Assembly: GCA_040255525.1 (NCBI GenBank)
Contig: JBDZVD010000025.1
Span: 1 to 64,000, forward strand
Reading direction: 5' to 3'
Length of the DNA: 64,000 nucleotides
Source of the DNA: Rugosimonospora sp040255525
GTDB taxonomy: Bacteria > Actinomycetota > Actinomycetes > Mycobacteriales > Micromonosporaceae
The position numbers and the translations under genes were made by a program. The notes under the pieces are model-generated. The model saw only the letters and a list, made by a program, of their open reading frames with translations, was not told the DNA's origin and ran no database searches. Positions 7,835-16,448 of the stretch are shown here, in pieces; position 1 is the stretch's first letter; every line of letters starts with the position of its first letter.

Positions 7835-9418
7835 ATGACCTACGAGGACGAGCGCGGCATTCCCGGCCGGCTCGCGGCTGACGACGGGTACGGTACGCCA
7901 CCGGAAAGCTACGGTGGGCAGCGGCACGGGCCGATGGCCCCGGATCGCCGCGACGAGCGGGACGAGCCCGACTGGGAATGGCAGGGCGCGCCGGCTCCAG
8001 AGGGGCCGGGCGCGGCGGGCCAGGGGGAGTTCGAGTACTGGCCGTCCACCGAGGAGCCTGCCGGCCTCCCGACCGCCGGCCGGCCGCCGGCTGAGGTCGC
8101 CGCCGCGCTCGACTACGGTGCGGGCGGCGGGCGGCAGCGCACCGGTGGGCTGCACGCCCCGCTCCCGGCCGGTGAGAACGCGTACGTCGACTGGATCAAA
8201 GGACTGGGTGCCGAGGACTCCGCTCAGGAAGAGTGGGCGAACGCCGGCCCGCGCGGCTTCGACGCCGACGGTGACGCCGCGGCCGACGACTGGCCGGGCG
8301 GCGACCCGGTCGATCCGGACGCCGACGGCGAGCCCGGTGCGCCGGGGCCGGGGTGGACACCGTTCGCCGAACCGGCCGGCGGGTCCCCGGCCGCGGAAGA
8401 GGAGAACTGGTTCGAGCCGAAGCAGCGGCCGGAGGACGCCGGGCCCGGCGGTGCCGAGCGGTTCGCGGCCGCACTGCCCGGCAGCGGCACGGCTCCCGGG
8501 GAGGAGAACTGGTTCGAGCCCAAGCCGCGCAACGACCTGCCGGACTATCCGCGCCCGGCCATCGCGGCGCAGAGTGCCGCCCCGGCGTTCGCGCCGCCGG
8601 CCTTCGCGGCGGGCACGGACTGGCCGCGTTCGGCCGAGGAGTTGGACTTCGTCACGCCCGAGCAGGCGGCCGGTACCGCGGGGTTCGGGGCCGCCGAGTA
8701 CCGGGGCGGCGGGTACGTGGCAGGCGGGTACGACGGCTACGGCACCGCCGGCCAGGGCTACCCGGACGAGTCGCAACCCTACCCCGTCCCGGGCTACCCG
8801 GGTCCCGACTACCCGGCCGAGTACGGCGACGACCGGGCCGGCGAGTACGACTCCGCGGAGTACCTCGGCTCGTACGACGAGGCACCGGGGGACCGGGCGG
8901 CCGCGCACCTCGACGACGCCGAGACCACCACGCTGATGCTGGGCGGCGTGCGCAACTCCGCGCAGCGGCGCACGTCCCGCTCGTACCGCCCGTTCGCCAT
9001 CGCCGCGGGCGTGGTCGTCGCCGCGACCGTCGGGGTGGTCGGGGTGGCCCTGCACGACAGTTCGGCCCAGTCGGCCAACCCCGATCCGCCGGTGAGCACC
9101 GGCACCCCGGCCGCACCGCCGACCGACACGGGATCGCCGGCCGTGCTGCTGCCGCCGCCCGTCGACTCCGCCACCGCCTCACCACCGCCGTCGATGCCCA
9201 CGACGGCACCCACGACACGGTCCCGGCCGGTCCGGACGACGGGGGCGCCGCGGCCGACCCGGACGCGCACCACCCCGCCGCCTCCGCCGCCCACCCACAC
9301 CCAGGCACCGCCGACCAAGACGCCGACGACGCCGCCGCCCACCACGACGCCGCCGGCTACCGGAACTCCCACGCCGACGCCCACAGACACCGGCACCGGC
9401 ACCGGCACGACCGGGTGA
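7835..9418 (+). CDS. Large disordered single-pass membrane protein, acidic N-terminus and Pro/Thr-rich C-terminus
   Basis: No family recognised. From the ATG at 7835 the product is 527 aa. Residues 1-380 are Gly/Glu/Asp/Tyr/Pro-rich and predicted disordered, with the octapeptide EENWFEPK occurring twice about 40 residues apart and tyrosine-proline repeats (GYPG, DYPAEYGDD) later. A basic stretch (RRTSRSYRP) precedes a single transmembrane helix FAIAAGVVVAATVGVVGVAL near residue 390. The remaining ~115 residues are Pro/Thr/Ser-rich and likely extracytoplasmic (type II-like, N-in/C-out). Actinobacterial proteins of this layout are often cell-envelope or septal factors, but no function can be assigned. 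A longer start at 7748 is possible. Confidence 0.7.
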   Translation: MTYEDERGIPGRLAADDGYGTPPESYGGQRHGPMAPDRRDERDEPDWEWQGAPAPEGPGAAGQGEFEYWPSTEEPAGLPTAGRPPAEVAAALDYGAGGGRQRTGGLHAPLPAGENAYVDWIKGLGAEDSAQEEWANAGPRGFDADGDAAADDWPGGDPVDPDADGEPGAPGPGWTPFAEPAGGSPAAEEENWFEPKQRPEDAGPGGAERFAAALPGSGTAPGEENWFEPKPRNDLPDYPRPAIAAQSAAPAFAPPAFAAGTDWPRSAEELDFVTPEQAAGTAGFGAAEYRGGGYVAGGYDGYGTAGQGYPDESQPYPVPGYPGPDYPAEYGDDRAGEYDSAEYLGSYDEAPGDRAAAHLDDAETTTLMLGGVRNSAQRRTSRSYRPFAIAAGVVVAATVGVVGVALHDSSAQSANPDPPVSTGTPAAPPTDTGSPAVLLPPPVDSATASPPPSMPTTAPTTRSRPVRTTGAPRPTRTRTTPPPPPPTHTQAPPTKTPTTPPPTTTPPATGTPTPTPTDTGTGTGTTG

Positions 9419-9551
9419 CCCGCGCCGAGCGGCGGGTCGGCGCCGTGCCGGTGGCCGCCTCCGCCGGCGGCGTGCCGTTGCCCGACTCCGTCGGCGGACC
9501 CGGCACGGCGGCGCCCGCGCCGGCCACCCGCGCCGGCCCGCGCCGGTGTCG

Positions 9552-9583
9552 CGTGACGGGAGTCGTCACGCCCGAGGGCTTTT
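9552..9583 (+). terminator. Possible terminator after the disordered membrane protein gene
   Basis: A CGTGAC/GTCACG stem with a 7-nt loop is followed at once by GCCC-GA-GGGC and TTTT. The arrangement resembles an intrinsic terminator. The stems are short, so this is tentative. Confidence 0.4.
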
Positions 9584-9716
9584 CCGCCCGGGCTGGGCGT
9601 GGGCCGGCCGGGCCGGGCGTGGGCCAGCTGGGTTGTGGTTGGCGGCCTGGTCGGGTGGTGGTCGGCGGCCCGGCAGGCGTGTCATGCTGCAACGACCACG
9701 AAGAGGGGAGCGGCCC

Positions 9717-10895
9717 GTGTCGGCTGGCGAAGCGGTACAGGCGGCGCCCGCGAGACGGTCCGTGCGACCGGTCGCGATCGGCCTCGCACTCAGCGCCATC
9801 CTGGTGCTGCTGTTCGGCCTGCCGTGGTGGTCGCTGGTCCTGGCCGACGCGCGGTGGCCGGTTCCGGTCGTCGCGGTGGGTACGGTCGGGTTCGTCGCCG
9901 CGCTCGTCGCGTTCCCCGTTCTCATGTACCTTGGGCACGGCCGGCGGGGCTGGGACTGGGCGGCCGTCGCCGGGGACACCGTCCTCGGCGTGATCTGGGT
10001 GCTGTTCTCCTGGGCGGTGCTCGGCAACGTGCTGCGGATCGCGCTCGCGGCCGCCGGCGTCGCCGACCCGGTGCGGTCGCGGGTGGTGGCGGCGGGGATC
10101 GCCGGCGTGTCGGTGGTGCTCGTCGCCTGGGGGTACGCCGAGGCGATGCGGGTACCCCGGGTGCGCCGGGTGTCCGTCACGGTCCCCCGCTTGGGCGCCG
10201 GCCTGCACGGTCTGCGGATCGTGCTGCTGACCGATACCCACTACGGTCCGCTGGACCGGGCCCGGTGGTCGGCCCGGGTGGTCGAGGCGGTCAACCGGCT
10301 CGACGCCGACATCGTGTGCCACACCGGCGACATCGCCGACGGCACCGTGTCCCGGCGGCGGGAGCAGGCCGCGCCGCTTCGCGCCGTACGCGCCCGGTTG
10401 GCCCGCGCGTACGTCACCGGCAACCACGAGTACTTCGGCGAGGCGGACGGCTGGCTCGACCACATGCGGGTACTCGGCTGGGAGCCGCTGCACAACCGGC
10501 ACATCGTGGTGGAGCGCGACGGCAGCCGGCTCGTCCTGGCCGGCGTCGACGACGCGACCGCCGCGTCCTCGGGGCGCCCCGGCCACCGCGCCGACCACGC
10601 CGCCGCGCTGGCCGGAGCGGATCCGGACCTGCCCGTGCTGCTGCTCGCCCACCAGCCGAAGCAGGTCGGCGCGGCCGCCGCGGCCGGGGTGGACCTGCAG
10701 CTGTCCGGGCACACCCACGGCGGCCAGATCTGGCCGTTCCACCTGCTGGTGCGGGTGGATCAGCCGGTCGTGCAGGGCCTGAGCCGGCACGGGGAGCGGA
10801 CCCAGCTGTACACGAGCCGGGGCACCGGCTTCTGGGGCCCGCCGCTGCGGGTCTTCGCGCCGAGCGAGATCACTCTGCTCACCCTGGTCGGCTGA
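9717..10895 (+). CDS. Membrane-anchored metallophosphoesterase (YaeI/YkuE-like)
   Basis: A 392-aa protein. The N-terminal ~130 residues form four hydrophobic helices. The C-terminal domain is a calcineurin-like phosphoesterase with the metal-binding motifs in order: LLTDTHYG (D-x-H), HTGDIADG (GDxxD-like), VTGNHEYFG (GNHE), LLAHQPK and LSGHTHGGQIWP (GHTHGGQ). This fits YkuE/YaeI-like phosphodiesterases that act at the membrane on UDP-diacylglucosamine-like or related lipids; the true substrate is unknown. I chose GTG at 9717 because GAGGGGAG precedes it; a longer frame upstream has no such signal. Confidence 0.88.
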   Translation: MSAGEAVQAAPARRSVRPVAIGLALSAILVLLFGLPWWSLVLADARWPVPVVAVGTVGFVAALVAFPVLMYLGHGRRGWDWAAVAGDTVLGVIWVLFSWAVLGNVLRIALAAAGVADPVRSRVVAAGIAGVSVVLVAWGYAEAMRVPRVRRVSVTVPRLGAGLHGLRIVLLTDTHYGPLDRARWSARVVEAVNRLDADIVCHTGDIADGTVSRRREQAAPLRAVRARLARAYVTGNHEYFGEADGWLDHMRVLGWEPLHNRHIVVERDGSRLVLAGVDDATAASSGRPGHRADHAAALAGADPDLPVLLLAHQPKQVGAAAAAGVDLQLSGHTHGGQIWPFHLLVRVDQPVVQGLSRHGERTQLYTSRGTGFWGPPLRVFAPSEITLLTLVG

Positions 10896-11025
10896 GTCCG
10901 CGCCCCCGCGGGCCCGGGACCCTGCGTGCCCGGGCGGCCGGCGCACGCGTCATGATGAGCAGGCCGCCCGCGCTCCGGCCCAGCCGGAGGCGCCAGTCCG
11001 GCGGCTGTCACGGACAGGAGAACGC

Positions 11026-11817
11026 ATGCCCACGCTCGCCGATCAGACCATCGTCGCCCTGCGCTCGGGCCACGACAGCCTCGCCGCGCTCGTCGCCGGG
11101 CTGTCGCCGGACGACCTGACCCGCCCCTCGGCCGCCACCGAGTGGCAGGTGTCCCAGGTGCTCAGCCACCTGGGCAGCGGGGCCGAGATCGGCCTGGCCG
11201 CGCTGACCGCCGCGCAGGGCGGTGGTGCCGGGCCGGACGGCGACTTCAACCGCGAGGTCTGGGCGCGCTGGGACGCGATGACGCCGGCCGAGCACGCCGC
11301 CGGGTTCCTGGAGGCCAACCAGCGGCTCGTCGAGGCGTACGAGGCGTTGGACGCGTCGGCCCGGACCGAGCTGCGGATCAACCTCGGCTTCCTGCCCGAG
11401 CCGGTGGACGTGGCCACCGCGGCCCGGTTCCGGCTCAACGAGTTCGCCCTGCACCGGTGGGATGTGGAGGTCGCCTTCGACCCGTCGGCCACGGTGGCGC
11501 CGGAGGCGGTGGGGCTGCTGCTCGACCAGGTCGGGCTCATAGTCGGCTGGGCCGGCCGGACGGACGCCCTCGGCGGGCGTCACGCGACGCTCGCGCTGCG
11601 GCTGCGGGACCCGGAGGTGTCGCAGGGCCTTCGCCTCGGGGAGCGGGTCGAGCTGACGGACGTACCGGAGCAGCCGGACGGCGAACTGGAGGCCCCGGCC
11701 GAGGCGTGGTTGCGGCTGACCGTCGGGCGGCTCGGGCCGCGGTACACGCCGGAGCGTGTGCGGGTGACCGGGCCGCTCGGCCTGGACGACCTCCGGAAGG
11801 TCTTCCCGGGCTTCTGA
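11026..11817 (+). CDS. Maleylpyruvate isomerase N-terminal domain protein (mycothiol-dependent type)
   Basis: A 263-aa protein of the TIGR03083/DinB-like family. The N-terminal four-helix domain has the signature LSPDDLTRPSAATEWQVSQVLSHLG, with the family W-x-V-x-x-V/L-x-x-H pattern, and a second metal-type histidine in FALHRWDVEVAFD. The C-terminal ~90 residues form the SCP2-like domain (RLTVGRLGPRYTPERVRVTG). Related proteins use mycothiol as cofactor for isomerisation or conjugation, and mycothiol is an actinobacterial thiol. ATG at 11026 has AGGAG seven bases upstream. Substrate unknown. Confidence 0.85.
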   Translation: MPTLADQTIVALRSGHDSLAALVAGLSPDDLTRPSAATEWQVSQVLSHLGSGAEIGLAALTAAQGGGAGPDGDFNREVWARWDAMTPAEHAAGFLEANQRLVEAYEALDASARTELRINLGFLPEPVDVATAARFRLNEFALHRWDVEVAFDPSATVAPEAVGLLLDQVGLIVGWAGRTDALGGRHATLALRLRDPEVSQGLRLGERVELTDVPEQPDGELEAPAEAWLRLTVGRLGPRYTPERVRVTGPLGLDDLRKVFPGF

Positions 11818-11845
11818 GCCCTTCGGCGTGGCGTGGCTTCGGCCC

Positions 11846-12745
11846 TCACCGGGGCGCCGCCGCGCGCAGCGCGTCCTGCACCGCGCGTACCGCGGGTGAG
11901 CGCCGCCCCGGAAGCCGGGCCACCAGCACCCGCCGGGTCTCGCGGGGACCGCCGCGCACCGGGAGCACCCGGATCCCGTCGGGCACCGCGGGCAGCACCG
12001 ACAGCGGGACGGTCGTGATCCCGCAGCCGGCCGCGACCAGGCGGAGCTTGGTCAGCCAGTCCCGGGTGCTGTGCGCGATCCGGGGCCGACCACCCAGCCC
12101 GGGCCACACGCCGAGCAGCACCTCACCGGCGCCGGAGGGGCTGGCGATCCAGCTCTGGCCGTGCAGGCGCTCGACGTCGATGACGTCGGCCAGCGCGAGC
12201 GGGTGGTTCGCCGGTACCGCGACGTGCAGGTCCGACTCGGAGACGACCTCGACGGCAAGCTCCGGAGCTTCGGCGTCGGGAGCCCGGAACGGCGGCGACG
12301 AGGACAGCACGGCGAGGTCGAGCGAGCCGGCCCGCACGGCGCGCACGAGCGCCGGGGTGCTCGCCTCGCGGGTGCTCACGTCGATCTCCGGGTGTGTGGA
12401 GCGCAGCGCGGCCAGCGCCCGGGGCAGCAGTACGGCTCCGGCGCTCGGGTACGCCCCCAGCCGCACCGCCGGCCCGGCCGGCGGCCGCCCCCGTACCGCG
12501 GTCACGGCCGCGTCGATCTCGTCCAGCGCCACCGTGGCGTGCCGCAGCACGGCCCGTCCGGCCGGGGTGAGCACCACGCCGGTGCGCTGGCGCTGGAACA
12601 CCGCTACGCCCAGCGCCGACTCCAGGGCGGCGACCTGCCGGGAGACCGCCGACTGGGTGTAACCCAGTGCCGACGCCGCGGCGGTGAACGAACCCCGCTC
12701 GGCCACTTCGCGCATCACCCGCATGCCGGCCACCGTCAGATCCAT
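11846..12745 (-). CDS. LysR family transcriptional regulator (divergent from SDR)
   Basis: A 299-aa LTTR. The N-terminal winged helix-turn-helix reads REVAERGSFTAAASALGYTQ then SAVSRQVAALESALGVAVFQR, a near-consensus LysR domain at residues 10-60. The substrate-binding domain (about 90-295) includes VRLGAYPSAGAVLLPRAL. The start ATG at 12745 is the one that begins the LysR consensus; no Shine-Dalgarno is visible. It is divergent from a short-chain dehydrogenase gene across 69 bp, the classic LysR/target layout. The inducer is probably related to the SDR substrate. Confidence 0.9.
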   Translation of the reverse strand: MDLTVAGMRVMREVAERGSFTAAASALGYTQSAVSRQVAALESALGVAVFQRQRTGVVLTPAGRAVLRHATVALDEIDAAVTAVRGRPPAGPAVRLGAYPSAGAVLLPRALAALRSTHPEIDVSTREASTPALVRAVRAGSLDLAVLSSSPPFRAPDAEAPELAVEVVSESDLHVAVPANHPLALADVIDVERLHGQSWIASPSGAGEVLLGVWPGLGGRPRIAHSTRDWLTKLRLVAAGCGITTVPLSVLPAVPDGIRVLPVRGGPRETRRVLVARLPGRRSPAVRAVQDALRAAAPR

Positions 12746-12814
12746 GAGGAGAACGCATACCACATGTGCCTGATCCTCGTTTGCGGCATGGCTCGTGCGA
12801 CCTACGTTCGATCC
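12746..12814. promoter_or_regulatory. Divergent LysR/SDR promoter region
   Basis: Only 69 bp separate the two start codons, so both promoters and the LysR binding site must lie here or in the gene edges. The stretch is less GC-rich than its surroundings. I see no clean T-N11-A palindrome, so the operator position is not assigned. Confidence 0.5.
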
Positions 12815-13696
12815 ATGGCAGGTACTCGAATCGCGCTGGTAACCGGTGCGACACAGGGATTGGGGCTGGCTCTGGTCGAGGGTCTGGCCACCCGCATGGC
12901 TTCCGGGGACCACGTCTTGTTGACCGGGCGCGACCCGGCCCGGGTCGAGGCGCAGGCCCGCCGGCTGACCGGCACCGGCGCCGCGGTACGCCCTCGCGTG
13001 GTCGACGTGACGTCCACCGCGTCGGTACGGGCGGCGGCGGACGCGATCGCCGCGGAGTACGGCGGCATCGACATCGTCTTCTCGAACGCCGGTGCGCGGA
13101 TGAGCCCGGACCGCGCGCCGGCCGATGAGGTCGACCGGGTCGCGGAGACCTACAACCACGGCACGCTGCGGATGCTGCGCTCGTTCGGTCCGCTGCTGCG
13201 CCCGGGCGGCCGGTTCTTCGTCGTGGCCAGCGCGCTGGGCACGCTCGGCCAACTCGATCCGCGGGTCCGCGCGCCGTTTTCGCGGGCGCGCTCGCTGGAG
13301 GACATCGAGCGGATCGTCGAGTCGTGGCGCTCGGCCGTACGCGACGGTTCGGCCCGGGCGCTCGGCTGGCCCGGCTGGCTGAACATCCCGTCCAAGGTGG
13401 CCCAGGTGGCCGCGGTACGGGTGGTCGCGGCGCAGCGGCGCGAGCGGGATCTGGCCGACGGCACGCTGGTCGCGGCGGTGTGTCCGGGGCTGATCGACAC
13501 GGCGGCGTCGCGCCCCTGGTTCGCCGACATGAGTGGGGCGCAGACACCGGAGCAGGCGGCACAAGCACTGCTCGACCTCGCCCTGAGCCCGTCGCCGGAC
13601 CCGAAGTACCACGGGGAACTCGTCCAGTTCGGCGCGGTGCTCCCGTGGGAGGGGGTGGCGGCGACGCCGAAGGTCGTGTCACGCCATGAGCGGTGA
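12815..13696 (+). CDS. Short-chain dehydrogenase/reductase
   Basis: A 293-aa classical-like SDR. The Rossmann motif TGATQGLGLAL (TGxxxGxG) opens the protein, DVTSTAS marks the cofactor region and FSNAGARMS is the NAG motif. The usual YxxxK pair is not obvious: the stretch after VVASALGTLG continues to NIPSKVAQVAAVRVVA, where SK could supply the lysine with a missing or displaced tyrosine. Carbonyl-reductase-1-like members show similar spacing. It is divergent from the LysR gene that probably regulates it. Start ATG at 12815; an ATG nine codons upstream lacks a ribosome site. Confidence 0.82.
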   Translation: MAGTRIALVTGATQGLGLALVEGLATRMASGDHVLLTGRDPARVEAQARRLTGTGAAVRPRVVDVTSTASVRAAADAIAAEYGGIDIVFSNAGARMSPDRAPADEVDRVAETYNHGTLRMLRSFGPLLRPGGRFFVVASALGTLGQLDPRVRAPFSRARSLEDIERIVESWRSAVRDGSARALGWPGWLNIPSKVAQVAAVRVVAAQRRERDLADGTLVAAVCPGLIDTAASRPWFADMSGAQTPEQAAQALLDLALSPSPDPKYHGELVQFGAVLPWEGVAATPKVVSRHER

Positions 13697-13966
13697 TGGC
13701 CCGACCCCGCGCCGGATCACCAGCCGCGTCCGGGGCGCCAGGGCCCCCGGTCGCTGCCGCGGCGTACGGTCTCCCGAGGGGCGGGAGCCGGACCGCCCGG
13801 GCCGCGGCGACGGGTGGCCGGATATCCGACGGGGCCGATCAGACCGGACGTACCGCGCGGGATGAGGCCCGAGGTGATGCGCCCCGACCTGGCCGAGCGA
13901 GGCATAGAGCCCGGGGCGGGGGTAATACACCCGGGTCCCGATCGAGCAGCACCGCCAGGAGTACCC

Positions 13967-14998
13967 GTGTCCCACCATCTCGACTCGCCGCTCTCGCTGC
14001 AGGACAGCCGGCTCAACCTGACCGACCAGTTCGTGTTTCCCGGGGAGGCCGGCACGGTCTTCATCATGGACGTGAACAGCTCGACGGCGGGATCCGACGG
14101 AAAGCCGGGTTTCCACCCGGATGGCCGCTATGAGTTCAAGATCCACCGGGACGGTTCGGAGATCGAGGAGATCACCTACCGGGTGAGCTTCGACGAGACA
14201 GACGGGGACGGCGAACAGGCGCTGCGGGTCGAGCTGCTGACCGGGTCCGCCGCGTCCGACGACGGCGCCAACGGCCTGTTGCTCGCCGAGGGGCGGACGA
14301 GCCAGCCGGTCGACGGCGTCGGCGGGGTGCGTGCGTGGGCCGGTCGGGTGGCCGACCCGTTCTATGTCGACCTGAACCAGTTGGCCACGATCGAGGACGC
14401 GGTCAAGAACGGCAAGAGGATCGACGCCGGCGGCTGGCGCCTGGACGCCGCGCAGAACAGTTTCGCGGACGCGACGGTCCACTCGATCGTCCTGGAGGTA
14501 CCCGACGACGACCCGAACCTGGGGTCGGGCACGGACATCACCAGCTGGGTCGCGACCCAACTGGCCACCGACGCGGGCGGCTGGCGCCAGATCAACCGGG
14601 AGGGCCACCCGATGGTGTGGCCGATCTTCCGGCAGCTCAACGACGACTGGGCGACCAACGCCAACACCCGCCACCCGGAGACCGACGCCAGCGAGGAGGG
14701 CGCGCAGATCGCCGAGCTGATCGCGGGCGTGGTCGCGGCGAACGGTACGTGCGACGATCCGGCCGCGTACGGCAGGGCCGTCGCCCGGCGCCTGCTGCCG
14801 GATGTGCTGCCGTACCGGATCGGGACCCCGGCGAGCTACGGGTTCCTCGGGTTCAACGGCCGCGCGCTGTCCGACAACGCGCCCGAGGCGATGTTCTCCC
14901 TGGTGATGAACGCGGCCATCAGCACCGGCCTGGCTCCGCAACAGTTCAGCGCGACCCGCCGCGAGTTGTTCCCGTACGTGGTGTCCGCCGAGGACTGA
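13967..14998 (+). CDS. DUF4331 family protein
   Basis: A 343-aa protein beginning with the DUF4331 signature SHHLDSPLSLQDSRLNLTDQFVF. The family is of unknown function; many members are periplasmic or secreted, but this one starts directly with the domain and has no signal peptide, so it is probably cytosolic. Conserved elements continue through FIMDVNSS, GRYEFKIHRDG and GGWRQINREGHPMVWPIF. GTG at 13967 is preceded by CAGGAG. An upstream extension of the frame to 13814 lacks family similarity. No operon partner. Confidence 0.85.
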   Translation: MSHHLDSPLSLQDSRLNLTDQFVFPGEAGTVFIMDVNSSTAGSDGKPGFHPDGRYEFKIHRDGSEIEEITYRVSFDETDGDGEQALRVELLTGSAASDDGANGLLLAEGRTSQPVDGVGGVRAWAGRVADPFYVDLNQLATIEDAVKNGKRIDAGGWRLDAAQNSFADATVHSIVLEVPDDDPNLGSGTDITSWVATQLATDAGGWRQINREGHPMVWPIFRQLNDDWATNANTRHPETDASEEGAQIAELIAGVVAANGTCDDPAAYGRAVARRLLPDVLPYRIGTPASYGFLGFNGRALSDNAPEAMFSLVMNAAISTGLAPQQFSATRRELFPYVVSAED

Positions 14999-15111
14999 GC
15001 CGGCGGGCGCCCCGACCGGCGACCAGAGGTGCCCGGACGGCATGGCGGATCGCCCGACGTTTTCGCTGCGGCGCCGCAGGCTGGGCCCACCGGCTGGCGC
15101 AAGATGGTGTG

Positions 15112-15477
15112 ATGACGAAGACGCATCAGGTCCGGGTGGCACGGGTGTACGACCCGCCGTCCGGCGGCGGGGCGCGGGTACTGGTGGACCGGCTGTGGCC
15201 GCGCGGCCTGACGAAGCAGGCCGCGGCGCTCGACGAGTGGTGCAAGCGGGTCGCGCCGTCGAACGAGCTGCGCCACTGGTACGGGCACGACCCGGACCGG
15301 TTCGAGGCGTTCAGGGCCCGGTACCTGGACGAGTTGCGGGATCCGGAACGGGCCGAGGCACTCGACGGGCTCCGGGAGCTGTGCCGCCAGCGGGACGTGA
15401 CGCTGTTGACGGCGACCGCCACACCGGACATCAGTCACGCGGCCGTGCTCGCCCGGCTCCTGGCCGGCCCGGACTGA
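15112..15477 (+). CDS. DUF488 family protein (YeaO-like)
   Basis: A 121-aa protein. It shows the full DUF488/YeaO pattern: VRVARVYDPP, the hallmark LVDRLWPRGLTKQ at residues 23-35, LDEWCKRVAPSNELRHWYGH, and VTLLTATATPDISHAAVL at the end. The family is widespread and of uncertain biochemical role. ATG at 15112 follows GATGGTGTG without a strong Shine-Dalgarno. The downstream gene on the opposite strand is a remnant whose open frame overlaps it. Confidence 0.85.
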   Translation: MTKTHQVRVARVYDPPSGGGARVLVDRLWPRGLTKQAAALDEWCKRVAPSNELRHWYGHDPDRFEAFRARYLDELRDPERAEALDGLRELCRQRDVTLLTATATPDISHAAVLARLLAGPD

Positions 15478-15857
15478 CCGAGCCCGCCGCTCAGGCCGTG
15501 CGCAACCGGCCCCCAACGGCGCGGGCCGCATCCGCAGCGGATCTCGGGTCGGGGCCGGCCACGGCACGACGACGGCCTCCAGCGACACCGCACCGGCCAG
15601 TGTGTAGGCGGATCAGATGGCGCTGTCCGCTCCGGTACGGCCCCTGCGAGTGATCTTGCGAGCGGCAGTATCGCCCTACGAGCCCGTTGCCCGGCCCAGC
15701 ATGCCTCATGGTTGGCGGCGCGAGCCGTGACGTACTCCCAGCAGGCGTCGTCGGTGAACAGCGTGCCCAGCTTCGCCCAGTCCCTGGTGTCCAAGGCCGT
15801 CGCGTACGCGATGACGGTGTCCACGATCGCGGCGCGGTCTGCGAGTTCCTGAAGCAT
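15435..15857 (-). pseudogene. Decayed SnoaL-like/NTF2-fold gene
   Basis: The first ~43 codons from the ATG at 15857 are a clear SnoaL-like N-terminus: MLQELADRAAIVDTVIAYAT, then ALDTRDWAKLGTLFTDDACWEY. A good Shine-Dalgarno (GGAAAGGA) precedes it. After CWEY the reading becomes arginine-rich nonsense, and the expected central strands and C-terminal part are absent in all frames. I read this as a 5' fragment of a broken gene whose open frame continues by chance into the DUF488 gene. SnoaL-like proteins are polyketide cyclases, isomerases or dehydratases. It is divergent from an HxlR regulator. Confidence 0.6.
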
Positions 15858-15940
15858 TGAGCTTCCTTTCCGGTTGGTGCACGAGTTGATACGGAGTACA
15901 TGATTGGTGACCGTCAAGCCCGTCGGAAGAAGGCACTTCT

Positions 15941-16321
15941 ATGCCCCAGAGTCACATCGATGTGTCAGCCCTGGCCAGCGAGGCATGCCCGGTCTCGGAA
16001 GTCCTCGATCACGCCTCGGGGAAGTGGAGCAGCGGCATCTTGGTGGCCGCTGCGCAGGGTCCGGTTCGATTCACGGAGCTGGAGCGTTCGCTCACGGGGA
16101 TCAGCCGGCGCATGCTCACGCTCAACCGGCGCAAGCCGGAGCGGGACGGCCTACTCGTACGCATCGTCCATCCGGTCGTTCCGCCCAAGGTCGAGTACAC
16201 GCTGACGGAGATGGTCCAGGAACTCCACAAGTCGCTGCTGGAACTCACAGCCTGGGCCAAGCGACACCGGAGTACCGTTGCCGCCGCCCAGGTCGCCTAC
16301 GACCGCCGAGACAACGGGTGA
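15941..16321 (+). CDS. HxlR family transcriptional regulator
   Basis: A 126-aa single-domain winged-helix regulator. The family elements are the N-terminal cysteine context ACPVSEVLDHASGKWSS (residues 14-30), RFTELERSLTGISRRML, LERDGL-like KPERDGLLVRIV, and the wing PPKVEYTLTEMVQEL. The conserved cysteine is the one that senses electrophiles or quinones in several HxlR/YodB proteins. The recognition region reads RRKP instead of the usual LRRL, so the protein is somewhat divergent. GAAGAAGG precedes the ATG. Its divergent neighbour is a SnoaL remnant, suggesting the original target has been lost. Confidence 0.82.
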   Translation: MPQSHIDVSALASEACPVSEVLDHASGKWSSGILVAAAQGPVRFTELERSLTGISRRMLTLNRRKPERDGLLVRIVHPVVPPKVEYTLTEMVQELHKSLLELTAWAKRHRSTVAAAQVAYDRRDNG

Positions 16322-16448
16322 CCAGCAGCCGATATCGACGCCGAGGCTGCTGTTCGAAGCCAAGGCCCGCGCGGGGCGTACCTTGCCGGACTCTCGCGCT
16401 AGGTTCGGTGCCGCGACTGTCCGACGCCCACCAGTCGAGGGAGGCACG

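Noticed and set aside
7257..7901. A 214-codon minus-strand frame in the gap before the disordered membrane protein
   Set aside because: No family, no Shine-Dalgarno, and composition typical of chance frames in GC-rich DNA.
12746..13612. N-terminal extension of the LysR gene across the SDR gene
   Set aside because: The LysR consensus begins exactly at the ATG at 12745. The extension lies antisense to the SDR gene and has no similarity to anything.
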